A stretch of DNA of 64,000 bases from Ceratotherium simum simum (taxonomy: Eukaryota; Chordata; Mammalia; Perissodactyla; Rhinocerotidae): contig NW_004454156.1 of NCBI RefSeq assembly GCF_000283155.1, positions 31,872,496-31,936,495 on the forward strand, in the 5' to 3' direction. The position numbers and the translations under genes were made by a program. This document shows, piece by piece, positions 1 to 10,690 of the stretch (positions are counted from its first letter, which is position 1; each line of letters starts with the position of its first letter). The notes beneath the pieces were generated by a model that searched no databases, had not been told where the DNA came from, and worked only from the letters and a program-made list of their open reading frames with translations.

Positions 1-129
1 TTCTGCCCAGCCCTGCCTCCATCCCCCACCCCCCGCCCCTTTAGAGAGTGAGATGGTTCCCCAAGAATCCTCCTACACACAAATCGCAGAGTCTCCGAGT
101 TTTTTCCAGAGAATCTGACCTGCGATGGG

Positions 130-262
130 CGGGTATGATGATTTCCTTTTAAATCAGAACACTGAGGTTCAGAATGGTCGATAATGTCTCCAAGGCACAT
201 AGCTAAAGTGACTCTCTGGTGTGACTCCCCAGCAAGACTTTGCTCTTCACTATAGCCTCTAA
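130..262 (-). repeat. MIR SINE fragment
   Basis: The text reads as the complement of the MIR core: an 'aggttcagaatgg' block (gaggctcagag equivalent), then 'cacatagctaaagtg', then a tail matching the tRNA-like head near 'gctcttcactatagcctct'. Old and diverged. Confidence 0.6.
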
Positions 263-805
263 AAGCTGAGGCTGTGTCTCTGTGAGACAGAATGCGGAGC
301 CCAGGGAGAGCAGAAAGCCAGAAGAGCAGAAAACGGGGGTAGAGAAACCCTTCACAATCCTTTGGGGAGCATCCCTGATGACAAGGTTGAGGTCAAAGAA
401 TGAATCCGTGGCCGGAAGCCAGGGAGCAGGGCCCCTGGACAGACGGGGCTGCCTTAAGGGGCCCGAGTATGCGCAGCCACATCCGAAATGGTACCTACAG
501 CAGCTTTCTACTGCTCCAGTCTCCATCCATATTCCACAGAGCTGCCAGAGTGACCTGATCACTGATCAGAATTCTTCCACTGCCCTCCTTCCTCCCAAGA
601 CAAAATTCTAAATAGCCTAAGGCTGCATTTTAAGGTCTGTGCATGTTTTAGCCCCTGCCATGTTGATGGCTTATTTTCTACCCACAATAAACCCCAGTCC
701 TACCTGATTACCTGATGTAGGATTACCTGATGTTCTAAGTCAGGATACTGGACTTTTTCAGTTTCTTTACATTTGCACAAGAGAATCTATCTGGAATTCT
801 TGCTA
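263..805. other. Unassigned stretch with a short tandem duplication
   Basis: No gene or repeat family recognised. Positions 706-735 carry two copies of a 15-base unit (gattacctgatgt plus two bases). Short open frames here overlap on both strands and look like chance. Confidence 0.5.
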
Positions 806-809
806 TCTC

Positions 810-1095
810 ATCAAGCCCTCTGCTCCCGGGCCCCCCCAACACACACATCCTTCAGCCTGGCAAACCCTGCTACTCCTCTAGTCCCCACCCAATAGTCACC
901 TCCTCTCAGAAGCCTTCCTGGCTGGCTCACAGTCCTCCTCTCCTCCTCGTGTACCCTGTACTACAGTGCACTATAATTGTTCCTCCTACTGTCCTTCTTA
1001 GCTCAGGAGCTCCTCCAAGGCCCTTCTTCCCGCCCCTAGGGCTTAACACAGTGTCTGGCACACGACAGGAGCCCAGTAAATGCTGAATAAATACA
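810..1095 (+). repeat. L2 LINE 3' fragment
   Basis: Matches the end of L2: pyrimidine-rich text around 'cacctcctctcagaagccttcctgg', then 'cagtgtctggcacacgacag' and the terminal 'agtaaatgctgaataaata'. This is a decayed LINE 3' end, not a gene. Confidence 0.75.
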
Positions 1096-1632
1096 CGGGG
1101 CGCTGTATCAACCGCTAGTGTCTTGGCCAGGGATCCGCTCTGAGATTTCTTCCTGTGCTCCAGGATGACTGGGCATAGGAAACGGCATGACAAAGCTGAC
1201 CCCTAGCCCCAGGGCCACAGGTCATTAGGGATCTGAAGAGCTGGGCGGAGCAGAGGTCCTGTGGTTGCGGTCCCCGGCTCCCCGCAAGCTCTTCCTCGGG
1301 CCCTGGCGCTGGGTGAAGATAATCTTAAGAGCCACTATCCTGAATCCCTCTGGCTCCCGGGCCCCTCAGGCATTCCCCGCACGCGGATCTGTCTGTCCCA
1401 GGGTCGGGCCCCAGGCCGGGCAGCAGCAGCCCGGGGAGGAAGCGTGGCGCGCCGGCCCCTCGCCTGCCTCGTGGCCCCGCGGCGCGCCTGCATCCCGCGG
1501 GCACCGAGCCGGAGGGAGCGCCCGGGGACGCAGCCAGGCGCGAGGACGCCCCAGCAGCCCCGGCTGGGGCTGGGGGGACCCCCTGCTGCCAGAAAACCCA
1601 CAAAGTCTACTTCGCTGCGGGGCTCTGCTTAC

Positions 1633-1696
1633 CGTCAGAGCCGGCAGGAACCGCGAGCCCGGAGGGTGCCTTGGCCGCAGAGCCCGCCTGCGGAGC
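1633..1696 (-). other. Predicted 3' end of a minus-strand first exon (splice donor)
   Basis: Read on the minus strand, the sequence ends 'ggctctgacg' and is followed directly by 'gtaagcag', a near-consensus 5' splice site (GT at 1632-1631), inside the CpG island. A likely first exon would begin in or beyond the N gap and splice leftwards to exons outside the window. The frames I can read meet stops just before the donor, so this may be 5' untranslated sequence. No gene is identified. Confidence 0.4.
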
Positions 1697-1971
1697 NNNN
1701 NNNNNNNNNNNNNNNNNNNNNNNNNNNNNNNNNNNNNNNNNNNNNNNNNNNNNNNNNNNNNNNNNNNNNNNNNNNNNNNNNNNNNNNNNNNNNNNNNNNN
1801 NNNNNNNNNNNNNNNNNNNNNNNNNNNNNNNNNNNNNNNNNNNNNNNNNNNNNNNNNNNNNNNNNNNNNNNNNNNNNNNNNNNNNNNNNNNNNNNNNNNN
1901 NNNNNNNNNNNNNNNNNNNNNNNNNNNNNNNNNNNNNNNNNNNNNNNNNNNNNNNNNNNNNNNNNNNNNNN
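1697..1971. other. Assembly gap (275 N)
   Basis: Run of N inside the CpG island, a common result of GC-rich sequence failing to assemble. It hides the likely transcription start region. Confidence 0.99.
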
Positions 1972-2164
1972 GGGAAAGTTGCTTCTGGACTCGCAGCTCT
2001 CACTCGGCTCAGGCCGCCGAGTGAGGTAATAACTCTCCATCCCAAGAGCGTCTAGAGGCCCCTCCGGGAGTGCGAACAGTGCGGTGTCCTTGGAAGCCGA
2101 CTTTGAGAAGTCACCTGACCTCCCTGGACCCCAGGAGGCGCCTCGGAGAAAGCGGGCAGCCACT

Positions 2165-2668
2165 GTCAGCAAATGTCCCAGGCAGTGTCCGAGACACTTA
2201 GCACCAAGGGAGCCACAGGATAAAGATACAGTCTATCGCCCTCGTGGAGTTTGCATCGGGTGGGGGTGGGGCAGGCTATATGCAAGTAAACAAACAGAAA
2301 GAAGATAATGTCAGATTGCTAGAAGCATTATGGGGGGAAAGGCGATCATAAATAAGAAAGGGGCCAGGGATGCTATAAATAGAATGGTCTCCAGGGGCGA
2401 CTTGGGGAGGTGCTATTTGAACTGAGAGTTGAAGGATAAAGCCATTCCAGGGCTGGAGGAAGTGCCTTGCCGACAAGGGAACAGCAAATGCACCGTTGTT
2501 CTGAGGCTGGACCTGGAGACTAGGATGGGTGAGCATAGTGACCTGGGGAAAGTGAGCTATGGTAGAGCAGGGGGGGGGTTTGCTATGACAGTTTTAAAAG
2601 TCCACTCTGGCTGATGAGTGGAGAATGGATTTTGGAAGGGAAAGAACAGAAGCAGACCAGGTAGGCGA
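2165..2668 (-). repeat. L2 LINE, first part (split copy)
   Basis: Complement of L2: 'cctcgtggagtttgca' (3' end side), then 'gggaacagcaaatgc', 'aaaagtccactctggctg' and 'gaccaggtaggcga'. The same L2 resumes at 3040 after an LTR insertion and again at 3531 after a MIR. Confidence 0.75.
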
Positions 2669-3039
2669 TGTCTTAGGCAGCTCTGGTAAACGTAAACAAC
2701 AGAAACAACGTAAACAACAGAAATTTATTTTCTTACAGTTCTGGAGGCTAGAAGTCCAAGATTAAGGTGCCAGTGTCGTCCGTTTCTGGTGAGAGCTCTC
2801 CTCCTGGCTTGGAGATGGCTGTCTTCTCCCTGTGTCCTTACGTGGTGGGGAGAGAGAAAGAGAGCTAGCTCTCTGGTGTCTCTTCTTAAAAGGACACTAA
2901 TTCCATCTGGGGCCCCCACCCTCATCTAAACCTAATCTAAACCTAATTATCTCTCAAGGGCCCCATCTCTAATTACCATCCCATTGTGGGTCAAGGCTTC
3001 AACATGTGAATTTGGGGGGACATAATTCAGTCCGTAGTA
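2669..3039 (-). mobile_element. MLT1-type (ERVL-MaLR) solo LTR inserted in L2
   Basis: Shows the antisense MaLR signature: 'acaacagaaatttatttt', 'cttacagttctggaggctag', 'gtgtctcttctta...aggacactaattcc', ending 'ataattcagtccgtagta'. It interrupts an L2 at a position where the L2 text joins on both sides (taggcga / taggagg). Positions 2691-2726 carry a private 18-base tandem duplication (cgtaaacaacagaaacaa). Confidence 0.8.
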
Positions 3040-3350
3040 GGAGGCTACTGCAGAAGTCCTGGCAAGCGATGATAGTGACTTAGATCAAGGTGGTGACAGC
3101 AGAGATGGGGAAAGAGGACGGACTGAAATATATGTGGAGAGTATTAAAAGGCTTGATGATGGATTGGCTTTGGGAGATGAGGAAAACAGATGAATGAAGA
3201 ATGACTCCTAGGTGTTTCGTTTGAGCCATCTGTGGGATAACAGTGCTATTACTAACATGGGAAGAATGGGAGGAACAGGTTGGAGGCAGAGGGAAATTAA
3301 AAGCTCCCCTTTAGACATTTGAGAGACAAATTAGACATCCCACCACAAGA
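3040..3350 (-). repeat. L2 LINE, second part
   Basis: Continues the L2 of 2165-2668: 'gaggctactgcagaagtcc', 'gatgatagtgacttagatcaaggtggtgacagc', 'gatggattgg' and 'gacaaattagacatccc'. On the complementary strand this corresponds to the 3' part of the L2 reverse-transcriptase ORF. Confidence 0.75.
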
Positions 3351-3354
3351 GAGC

Positions 3355-3530
3355 CAGGCTCTCTTCAAACAGTTTCACATATATTAACTAATTATCTATA
3401 TAATTCAAATAATAACCATATGGTGGAAAAGTACTCTCATTATCCTCGCATTACAGATGAGGAAGTGCAGGCACTAAAAGGTTATGCAACTTGCCCAAGG
3501 TGATGGCTGGGTACACAAGTCTAGAACACA
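3355..3530 (-). repeat. MIR SINE in L2
   Basis: Complement of MIR: 'ttacagatgaggaagtgcag', then 'caacttgcccaagg', with the AT-rich tail part upstream. Confidence 0.65.
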
Positions 3531-3655
3531 GGTGAGAGTCTGGAGCTGGAGGTATGCAGTGGGGAGTGCCCTGACCTGAGGCTGTATGGGACCACCTAGA
3601 GAGAGCATGCGCTATTAAAAGAGAGGAGAGCCAAGGACTGAGCCACTGGAAGGTT
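3531..3655 (-). repeat. L2 LINE, third part
   Basis: Matches the next L2 segment: 'agtctggagctggaggtat' and 'gagagccaaggactgagcc'. It joins collinearly with the part ending at 3350. Confidence 0.6.
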
Positions 3656-4854
3656 CTCTTCCAACAGCCTCACTTACTGCATGACCCTTAGTGACCTTGG
3701 TCAAGAAGGGGGACTGACCTGACAGAAACTAGAGGGAATAAGACCAGCTCAGGGATCACACACTCTGTACTGACAGGCACAGGCAGTAGTATAACAAGTG
3801 AAGTTGGCAAGGTGTGATAGAACAGGGAGGAGTGGGGACTATGGCACATTGAGGTGTCACACCTGCCTAAGGGGACAATCATTACTCAGCAACAGCTGAT
3901 TTTTACCCTATGGGTATATGGACTCTGAGTTGCCAGATGCTCTAATTTTTATTAAAGGGCCAAAAATTCCAATTATATTAAATCTCCAGATTTTTTAATA
4001 TTGACAATTAATTAAAAATTTTTTAAAAAGACCGTGTGGGCCAAGACTGTTGGGCAAAATCAAAACCACGATTTGCACATTTGGCTACCACTTTCCACCT
4101 CTGGATTAGACAAAACCTCAGATCCATTCAAGAAACTTACTGTTTCTGTCCAGACATGAATGATGACAATAGTGGGACATAAAAGGATGCAGGAAATCTC
4201 AACTCAGACACAGTCCTTGATGGCATTGGCTAGCCTCTGCCTCAACCCCCCTGGCATATCTTTTCTAAACCTCAGTTTCCCTATCTATAATATTTCTCCC
4301 GACTCTAACATTTGGAGTTATGTCACAACAATAGTTAAAAAAAAAAACTATTGGTTTTCAAATATGCACAGGAAAATTGCTTGGGGAAAAATGGAGAGGG
4401 TGTTCTTGTCTGGATCTGTAAATTCAAAAGGCCTCACTAGTATTAGTTTCAAACAAAGAAGAAAAGAGGAAACAGGGAGTGAGATAGGGGTGAGATGAGA
4501 AACCAGGCAAATGATGGCATGCAAAATTATTTTTTTATTGTACTATGAATAAGAAAAAGAAGGCAATTAGATGCAGGAGCGCTTAATGGTCTCTATTGAA
4601 AATTCAGTGTATCGTAGCCAGTTCTCAACGTATATCACCAAGGGTTTGCAGTAATGAGGTTCTCTCATCATGTATTGGAGGTCAGCTACATGCTAGCATT
4701 ATTTATTCTTATGTGCTGAGCTTATGTAATGAAAGGAGCCTGAAAACAGATAATTGCTCTCCATAGAGTCAGTCCCTTTGTCCCCACCTGAGATATTGTT
4801 TAAAGCTGGAGAAATAGCTTATGATTTTATAAATCACTGGATTTTGTGTAGAGA
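3656..4854. other. Unassigned stretch
   Basis: No gene recognised. AT-rich low-complexity DNA lies at about 3945-4030. A weak MIR-like patch ('aacctcagtttccctatct') lies at 4268-4290. Confidence 0.5.
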
Positions 4855-4945
4855 GTGAATGCGGGGTTGGGAGCCAGGAGACCTGACGTGCAGTCATCGA
4901 ATAATCTCTCTGAACCTTCTTCATCAGTAAAATGAGAGCGAGACA
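4855..4945 (+). repeat. MIR SINE fragment
   Basis: 'gggttgggagccaggagacc' then 'tctctgaaccttcttcatcagtaaaatg', the sense order of MIR. Confidence 0.6.
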
Positions 4946-5825
4946 AAAGGTGGCTTCCTAGAAGATATTTGTGTTCCTAACTCCACATTCCTCTTGGGGG
5001 AACTTTTCATTGTGTGGAGATCTGGCAATTCCCAGAGCCAGATCCTTCCGTAATTCAAAACCTTCCAGTCCCCAAAAATCCTTGAGGCAGGAATGTCACC
5101 TAAGTTGGGACAATTAGATGCTCTCTCCTAGGACTTTGTCTCTCTCGAAAGTGACAAGAATGGATGGAGAGAGATTGGCCATGAGATTGATCAGAGTGAT
5201 GATGGCAGCAATAATAGCATCCTGAAGAGGCTGGGCCAGTGGTTGCTGCTCGGTCATGAATTTTGTTGGGCAACCTCCAGAATTCCCTCAATTTCTGCCA
5301 GTTTCTCAAGCCTGGTCCTTCATGCCATCCCTGTCCCCCATCCAATTTTATTTTGTGAATCTCCCATTTCTGCTAAATTCTCTTCCTGTGTTAGCAACCC
5401 AACTTGTTTCTCTTGCTTTTAACCAAGAAGCCTGATGGATCCAGGAGGGAAAGAAACATATTGCCTCATACCACCCTTTCCCTGGGGAACAACTGAGCGC
5501 AGAAATTTGCATACTCATGGGTGCATGCATGGTGATAAGTATGCATATTCTCTCACCACTCAGTTAAGAAACCCAGCCCCACAAGATGGAGATGGTGGTG
5601 GTTAAAAAGAATATTTATTTTTGATAAGAACCCAGATCTGCTATTCTTAACTGATCTAAAAAAAAGTGAGCAAGTCCTTATAACAAAAACAACTGTAGAA
5701 ATAAGCCCTCTTGTACGTGAATTTTGTAGTTTGCAAAGTCTTATCATAAATAATAAATTCTCTCATTTCATACACATTCCTGTGAGGTAGGCAGATTAGA
5801 TAGTATTCATGGTTTATAGGTTATA
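4946..5825. other. Unassigned stretch
   Basis: No gene or clear repeat. Open frames at 5100-5345 and 5348-5530 (minus) are short and show no domain. Confidence 0.5.
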
Positions 5826-6115
5826 TTAAAAATAGCTATCATTTATCGAACACTTTTTGTGTACCAGGCACTGTGCTAAATGTTTTACATACCCACATAC
5901 CAACCCTGTTAAGAACATATTATCCCCATTTTATAGGCAAAGAAACTGAGGCTTGCACAAGGTCGTATAGATAATACATAGCTGAGATGAGAACGCAAAC
6001 TCAGTTCTGTCTGCTGACAAAGGCACGCGTGCTTTGAACACACACAGCTTGGTGTCATGTAACACAGCTAGTGAGTGACAGAGCTGTAACGGGAACCCGG
6101 GTCCTGAGTCGGGAA
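5826..6115 (-). repeat. MIR SINE, nearly full length
   Basis: Complement of MIR from 'gtgtaccaggcactgtgctaa' through 'ccattttataggcaaagaaactgaggc' to the head region around 6060-6110. Confidence 0.8.
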
Positions 6116-6359
6116 AGTTTCCACTCCATTCACCCATGCCTTGTTCATACATGCCAATAAGGGCAGAGTTGATTCGGTTGTCCATTCCTGGCGAGATTTC
6201 CCCTCTCTACCTATCATGGTGCCTAAACTCCACACAATCAAAAATGAATTGCTATGTTTGAAGATTGACCAGGGGGCAAAAATGCGAATCTACCTGACAG
6301 GGGGAAAGTGCTGTTTTATCAGAGGGAGGAGTTGAAGGCCTGGAGAGAGTCCAGACAGA

Positions 6360-6480
6360 GTTGATGTAGTAATCATTTCACCATGTATATGTATATCAAA
6401 TAATCCTGTTGTATAACTTAAATATATAATTTATATTAAAAAATTAGTTAATTTTAAAAACATAAAAAGTGAATTTTCAT
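6360..6480 (+). repeat. L1 3' end remnant
   Basis: Matches the generic L1 3' UTR end: 'gtagtaatcatttcaccatg', 'tatatcaaataatcctgttg', 'tataacttaaatatataatt'. Followed directly by an ERE SINE. Confidence 0.6.
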
Positions 6481-6483
6481 TCA

Positions 6484-6753
6484 TCGGGGTGGCCTGGTAG
6501 CAGAGTGGTTAAGTTCACATGCTCCGTTTCTGTGGCCGGGGGTTCATAGGTTCAGTCCCTGGGCTCAGACCTACACGCTGCTCATAAAGCTATGCTGTGG
6601 CAGTGTCCCACATACAAAATCGAGGAAGATGGGCACGGATGTTAGCTCAGCAGCAGTCTTCCTCAAGCAAAAAGAGGAAGATGGGCAACAGATACTAGCT
6701 CAGGGCCAATCTTCCTCACCAAAAGATAATAATAAAAAATAAATAAATAAATG
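6484..6753 (+). mobile_element. ERE-type tRNA-derived SINE
   Basis: tRNA-like head 'ggcctggtagcagagtggtt' (A-box region), B-box region 'aggttcagtccctggg', body 'gaggaagatgggcacggatg' and 'ttagctcag', with a second body repeat and an A/AAT-rich tail. No clear target-site duplication was found. Confidence 0.85.
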
Positions 6754-7340
6754 TGGCTTTCAAAAAATAAGAAGGTAAAAAAGTAGAAGCACTTTTCAAT
6801 TTCACCTGTTTCCTCCTTGGATTAAAAGAAATCTTTTGGGAAGATGGGGAGGTGGGGCATAGAATAAAAGAAAGTCTGAGAATATTAATTTACTCCTCAA
6901 CGTGAAGCAATTCGTTTTATTTCCGAGCCCTAGTAAAAGGAGGGGAGTGTTCAGAATGTCCTAACATCTACGGTTCTTTTCTAGAATCCCTGAGTAAAGG
7001 CTCAGAGGTGACAGGGCCTGGCTGGAGCGGAGGCGGATTCTGAGCTGAAGATTTGGAGAGGTTTTGCTCTTGCTTGTTTGTAGCACAGAGCTTTTTTGCT
7101 GACTCTACAAAAGATTGTCATGGCAACCAGGAAAATAAGTTTCTGAGTCCTTGGAGTCCCCCTTAAGGGGATCAGATGTCAGTGGGTGTTCCTTCGTAAT
7201 TAAGGGCTCTTGAAGGTTTTAGCTGATCAAGTCACTTTCAAGGTAATGTTCTAATACACCTGCCTCCATGACTTACCAGGAGGCAGTTGCAGCGAGGCAG
7301 AAAGACCAGCTCCAGGGGGACGGGCGATGAAAACACCTGG
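6754..7340. other. Unassigned, apparently unique stretch
   Basis: No repeat family recognised. It contains an RFX X-box-like site at 7114-7127. Confidence 0.45.
7114..7127. promoter_or_regulatory. RFX X-box-like site
   Basis: 'attgtcatggcaac' is an imperfect inverted pair (GTTGYC-type half-site, 2-base spacer, perfect GGCAAC half-site), matching the known RFX-family X-box pattern. Function is inferred only from the motif. Confidence 0.3.
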
Positions 7341-7344
7341 GCAG

Positions 7345-7535
7345 CTGTCCTCACCACTGGCTGCAGGTTAGAATCAGCTCTGGGGGTTAAAATGCACCAA
7401 TGCCTGGGCCCTTGGTGCCCCAACCAAATCAGTTGACAGGGCATGATGCCTGGGTATCAGTAGGAATATATTTTGTCAGCCCCCTAGGTCACATCACTGT
7501 GGAGTCAAGGTTGAGATCCACTGAGCTGGAGTTTG
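7345..7535 (+). repeat. MER5-type hAT-Charlie MITE
   Basis: Contains the near-palindromic order typical of this MITE: 'ttagaatcagctctgggg', 'atgcctgggccc', 'gatgcctgggtatcagta', then 'ggttgagatccactga' at the end. Confidence 0.65.
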
Positions 7536-7690
7536 AGTCCCAGATCTGCAGCTCCTTGTCTGGCTGTGTGGTCTTGGGTCAGCCTCTTCACTTCTGCAAG
7601 ACTTGGGTTCTTCACCTGTAAAATAGGGTCATAAAACTAGCTTTGCAGGACTGTTGTGACGCTTAACCATGAACATGCCTGGCAAATACC
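7536..7690 (+). repeat. MIR SINE
   Basis: 'gcagctccttgtctggctgtgtggtcttggg' pattern, then 'cttcacctgtaaaatagggt' and 'gcctggcaaatacc'. Confidence 0.75.
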
Positions 7691-7964
7691 ATGACCCCAA
7701 AATTAGTTGCATTTGAGTTAGAACCAGCAGGGGACTGGGAAATTCAGAGCCACTTTCTTTTAGATTAAAATCTTGCTCTCCACTTCCACTATGAGTTTTT
7801 CAGTTTTTCAGATCTGTCAGCACAGGACACAACAAAGAAGCTACCCCTTCCCTGTCATCTTCCTTCCACCGTAAACTCTACCTAATTATGACGCTGCTTA
7901 GGTTGGTCTCTACGTAGACCCCCATCATTTCAGCCAAGCTCAGTCACCAGAATAGCCAGAACCC

Positions 7965-8210
7965 AGTAAAAACTGTAATGGTTAGGAACAGGAAAGCTGG
8001 AACCAGACTGTGTTTGAATCCTTGCTCTGCTACCTGCAAGTTGTGTGACTTTGGGCAAGGTTTTTGCCTCAGGTTCCTTATCTATAAAATGGGAATAATA
8101 ATAATAATAATAGCTATCTTCTGCGGTTGTGTTGAGGATGAAATCTATTAAAACACATAAAGTTCTTAGAGCGTGCCTGGCACATAGTAAGTATTCTTCA
8201 AGTGTTACCC
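7965..8210 (+). repeat. MIR SINE with internal (ATA)n expansion
   Basis: 'gttgtgtgactttgggcaag', 'ccttatctataaaatgggaa', an (ata)n run at 8095-8112, then 'gcgtgcctggcacatagtaa'. Near full length. Confidence 0.85.
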
Positions 8211-8590
8211 ATTCTATTTGCATCAAAATGATCAATTCCTAGATTTCCCACAAAAACACATACATCTTATTTAAAGCTCAGACAATGAGCAGACCCCTCA
8301 ATCTCTGGGTTATGGGGAAGTGTGACCCAGGAGTGTAGAGCACACACCACAATGTTTTATTGGAGTAAGAGGCCTGGGTTTTACAACAGCATCCACCAAG
8401 TCTGGCATCGCCTCTGTCTCTACTCTCCTGGAGCCAGCTGTGAAGACAGAAAAATGTGCTCCTCTTGCATCTCTCTCTTTCACCTTTCTTCTCTTTCCTC
8501 TGACCCCGTAGAGATGACGGGCTGACTGTGGCATTCCACCTAAGCCCATCTTCCCTGGAAGGTACCCATAGTGCAGGCAGGCCTCTTGGT
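8211..8590. other. Unassigned stretch
   Basis: No gene or repeat recognised. Open frames on the minus strand run into an (ATC)n repeat that translates as Asp or Met runs and are not genes. Confidence 0.5.
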
Positions 8591-8825
8591 GAGTAATGAG
8601 AATCATAGTAATCGTTATCATCATCATCGTCATCTTCATCATCATCATTATCATTATCCCAGCAACCCAGAGAGGTAGGCATATACATTATTCCCATTTC
8701 GCAGATTATGAAAACTGAGGCCTCCAGCAGTAAATCAACTTGCTAAGATCACACAGCTGTTAAATGAGGCATCAGGGACTTAAATACATGATTCAATGCC
8801 CTTTACCACCATGCCCTCTGTCAGT
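8591..8825 (-). repeat. MIR SINE with (ATC)n expansion
   Basis: (atc)n-rich tract at about 8613-8660, followed by complement MIR text: 'cccatttcgcagattatgaaaactgaggc', 'agatcacacagctgtt'. The tract probably grew from the MIR 3' tail. Confidence 0.75.
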
Positions 8826-9149
8826 TAAGCTCTGGGTCACTTCCCTGTAATTACAAGCCCTTCTCCACCTCCAGTCTAGGGATTCAGCCCATGTTCCCTA
8901 CCTCTTTAATGCCGCTAGCACCGGTTTTGTTTCTCTGATTCCTTCCTTCCCAGTTATGACTGGTGGGCAGGACTCAGTCTCCCCATCTTCTCTCTTATTA
9001 TTTCTGAAAATAATTTCCACTGTCTGTGTTAGTTTGAAGAGTTTTAACTCTATTTATTCCAAGGTAACAAACATTGGGAGGTTAGAAAGACTTCAGAATC
9101 CTATAAAGTTCTCGTGTTTGAATGGTAGCCCAGTAAGGAAAATGGAGAA

Positions 9150-9241
9150 GGGGCTTTGAAACTGTACAAACCTTGGTTTGGGTCCCAGCTCTGAACTTTC
9201 TAGCTATGAGACACTTTTTGTGAGTCAGTTTCCTCATAATA
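9150..9241 (+). repeat. MIR SINE, left part (interrupted by LTR)
   Basis: 'tttgggtcccagctctgaac' and 'gtcagtttcctcataata'. The MIR resumes at 9633 with 'taatgatagctgc' after the LTR insertion. Confidence 0.7.
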
Positions 9242-9632
9242 TGTTGGTTCACAGACTGGCCCCCACACACGAGGGCAAGGAGAGACTGAAGAAAGACGCA
9301 GACCACTCCAGATTGGTAGGTGGCAGCTTTAATAAGCAAGGGAACTCACATACGAGGCTTGTCTGGTGGGCTGCAAGACAAGTAGATCTCTGCACCTGCC
9401 TCCTAGAATCTTAAAAGATTATATAAACTGGGTTTAGTCATGTACACAGTCCAGAAAGTCTCATTAACATCTTTCTCTCTCAAGGCTGTGCCCTTGAAAC
9501 GGCTCTGACTATGGGAATTATGGGCAGAATGCACATTCCAAAGACAGAGGAGGGGGTGAGGAGCCTCTCATTGCCCAGATCCAGCTCTTGGGTCAACCAG
9601 TGGTCACATCCTCTCCATGACCTCCCCCAACA
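9242..9632 (-). mobile_element. Solo LTR inserted in a MIR
   Basis: A 391-base element starts tgttgg and ends cccaaca (inverted TG...CA termini). It is flanked by a 5-base duplication, taata (9237-9241) and taatg (9633-9637), one mismatch. Minus-strand orientation is suggested by a TATA-like 'tatataa' near 9420 and an ATTAAA-type signal (plus text 'tttaat') near 9330. A 5-base duplication fits an ERVL-type element. Family not identified. Confidence 0.7.
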
Positions 9633-9837
9633 TAATGATAGCTGCTTCTCAGGCTTTGGGGGCTGAAGGGACCGTTAGCCCTGGAACAATGCATATGAAC
9701 TACTCACATATCCTCTGAAGTTGGGGCAACCACACTCAGAGAAGGCCATTCTAGAACATTTCCATAGCATATATTTTCCAATCCCAACCAGTTATCCAGT
9801 TTAAATTTTATCAATTCTGGTCCTCATTTCTCTGAGC

Positions 9838-10000
9838 CAATACTACAAATTACATTGAGTATGTACTATTTGTTAGGTCCTTTCAAAGGCATTTTACATA
9901 TTTTATTTTATTTGGCTTCACAAAACCCTCTGAAGTTACAGTTATTATTATTCAGAGAAATGAACTTGTTTGCTCAAGTTTTTATACTTCTTTGTTGGGT
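9838..10000 (-). repeat. MIR SINE, decayed
   Basis: 'tgagtatgtactatttgttagg', 'gcattttacatattttattt', then 'cagagaaatgaacttg'. Complement MIR order. Confidence 0.6.
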
Positions 10001-10375
10001 AAACTAATTAGTCCATGTTAATGGCTTCGTGTGTCATCCTTCTAGATTAGAATATTTATATTTTCACAAGAGCCTTCTGGAGACTTAATGCTTTTTCCCA
10101 AAGGAGGGCCACCAATGAGGGAAGTCTCAGGCACTGTTGCAGGCCGGTTGGGGTTGTGCTTCAGGCTGGGGCTCTGGCCACCTTTCAAATAAGGCATCTT
10201 CCACTTACACATAACCTTATCCCTTCTCTATTTTCCAGACCCATCTGTTCCTGTGCCTTGGTATTATTTAATCAAGAAAATATTTTATCTCATACTTTCT
10301 TTGCTATGGAAGGAATAATTTGGCAGGAGTAGCCCTCAAAAGACCAATGTGCATCAATAGAAAGGATCTGAGGCC
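10001..10375. other. Unassigned stretch
   Basis: No gene or repeat recognised. Confidence 0.45.
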
Positions 10376-10379
10376 ATAT

Positions 10380-10690
10380 CAAAATGAAAAATGTTATATC
10401 CCACCTTCCAGAAATTTCATCTCTAGGAACATTCCCTAATGACAGGTTCACTTGTGTGCAGAAGGAGGCGTGCACGGTACAAAGATGTCCATCATAGCAT
10501 GATGAGCCACCTACTGTTCATCAACAGGTGAATGGCTAAGTATCAAATAGCATATCCATGTACGTGGAACATTATAAAGTACTAAAAAGAATGAGGCAGA
10601 TCCATATGTGCTAATATGTGCTAATAATGGTCAAGGCAAATTGCTGCATGATAAAGCACGTTGAAGAAACGTGTGTATAGTTTGTGTGTA
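10380..10690 (+). repeat. Old L1 3' region
   Basis: Matches the end of L1 ORF2/3' UTR: 'acaaagatgtccatcatagc', 'tcatcaacaggtgaatggc', 'tatccatgtacgtggaac'. Heavily decayed, no ORF. Confidence 0.6.

Larger units (their letters stand above)
1215..2080. promoter_or_regulatory. CpG island, probable promoter region
   Basis: GC content and CpG density rise sharply against the AT-balanced surroundings, with clusters such as gcgcgccggc, ccgcggcgcgcc and gggcgcgc-like words near 1440-1560. It contains an assembly gap (1697-1971). CpG islands of this size usually mark vertebrate promoters and first exons. Many overlapping open frames on both strands here come from lack of stops in GC-rich DNA and are not reported as genes. 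Strand is best argued from the minus-strand splice donor at 1633. A weaker plus-strand donor-like 'gag|gtaata' occurs near 2024. Confidence 0.65.

Noticed and set aside
1261..2172. Long open frames on both strands across the CpG island and N gap (up to 268 codons)
   Set aside because: They are open because GC-rich DNA has few stops and because N codons are read through. Several frames overlap on both strands and none shows a domain.
8278..8697. 139-codon minus frame with an Asp-rich run
   Set aside because: The Asp run is the (ATC)n repeat read in frame, and another frame of the same DNA gives a Met/Ile run. It overlaps a MIR.
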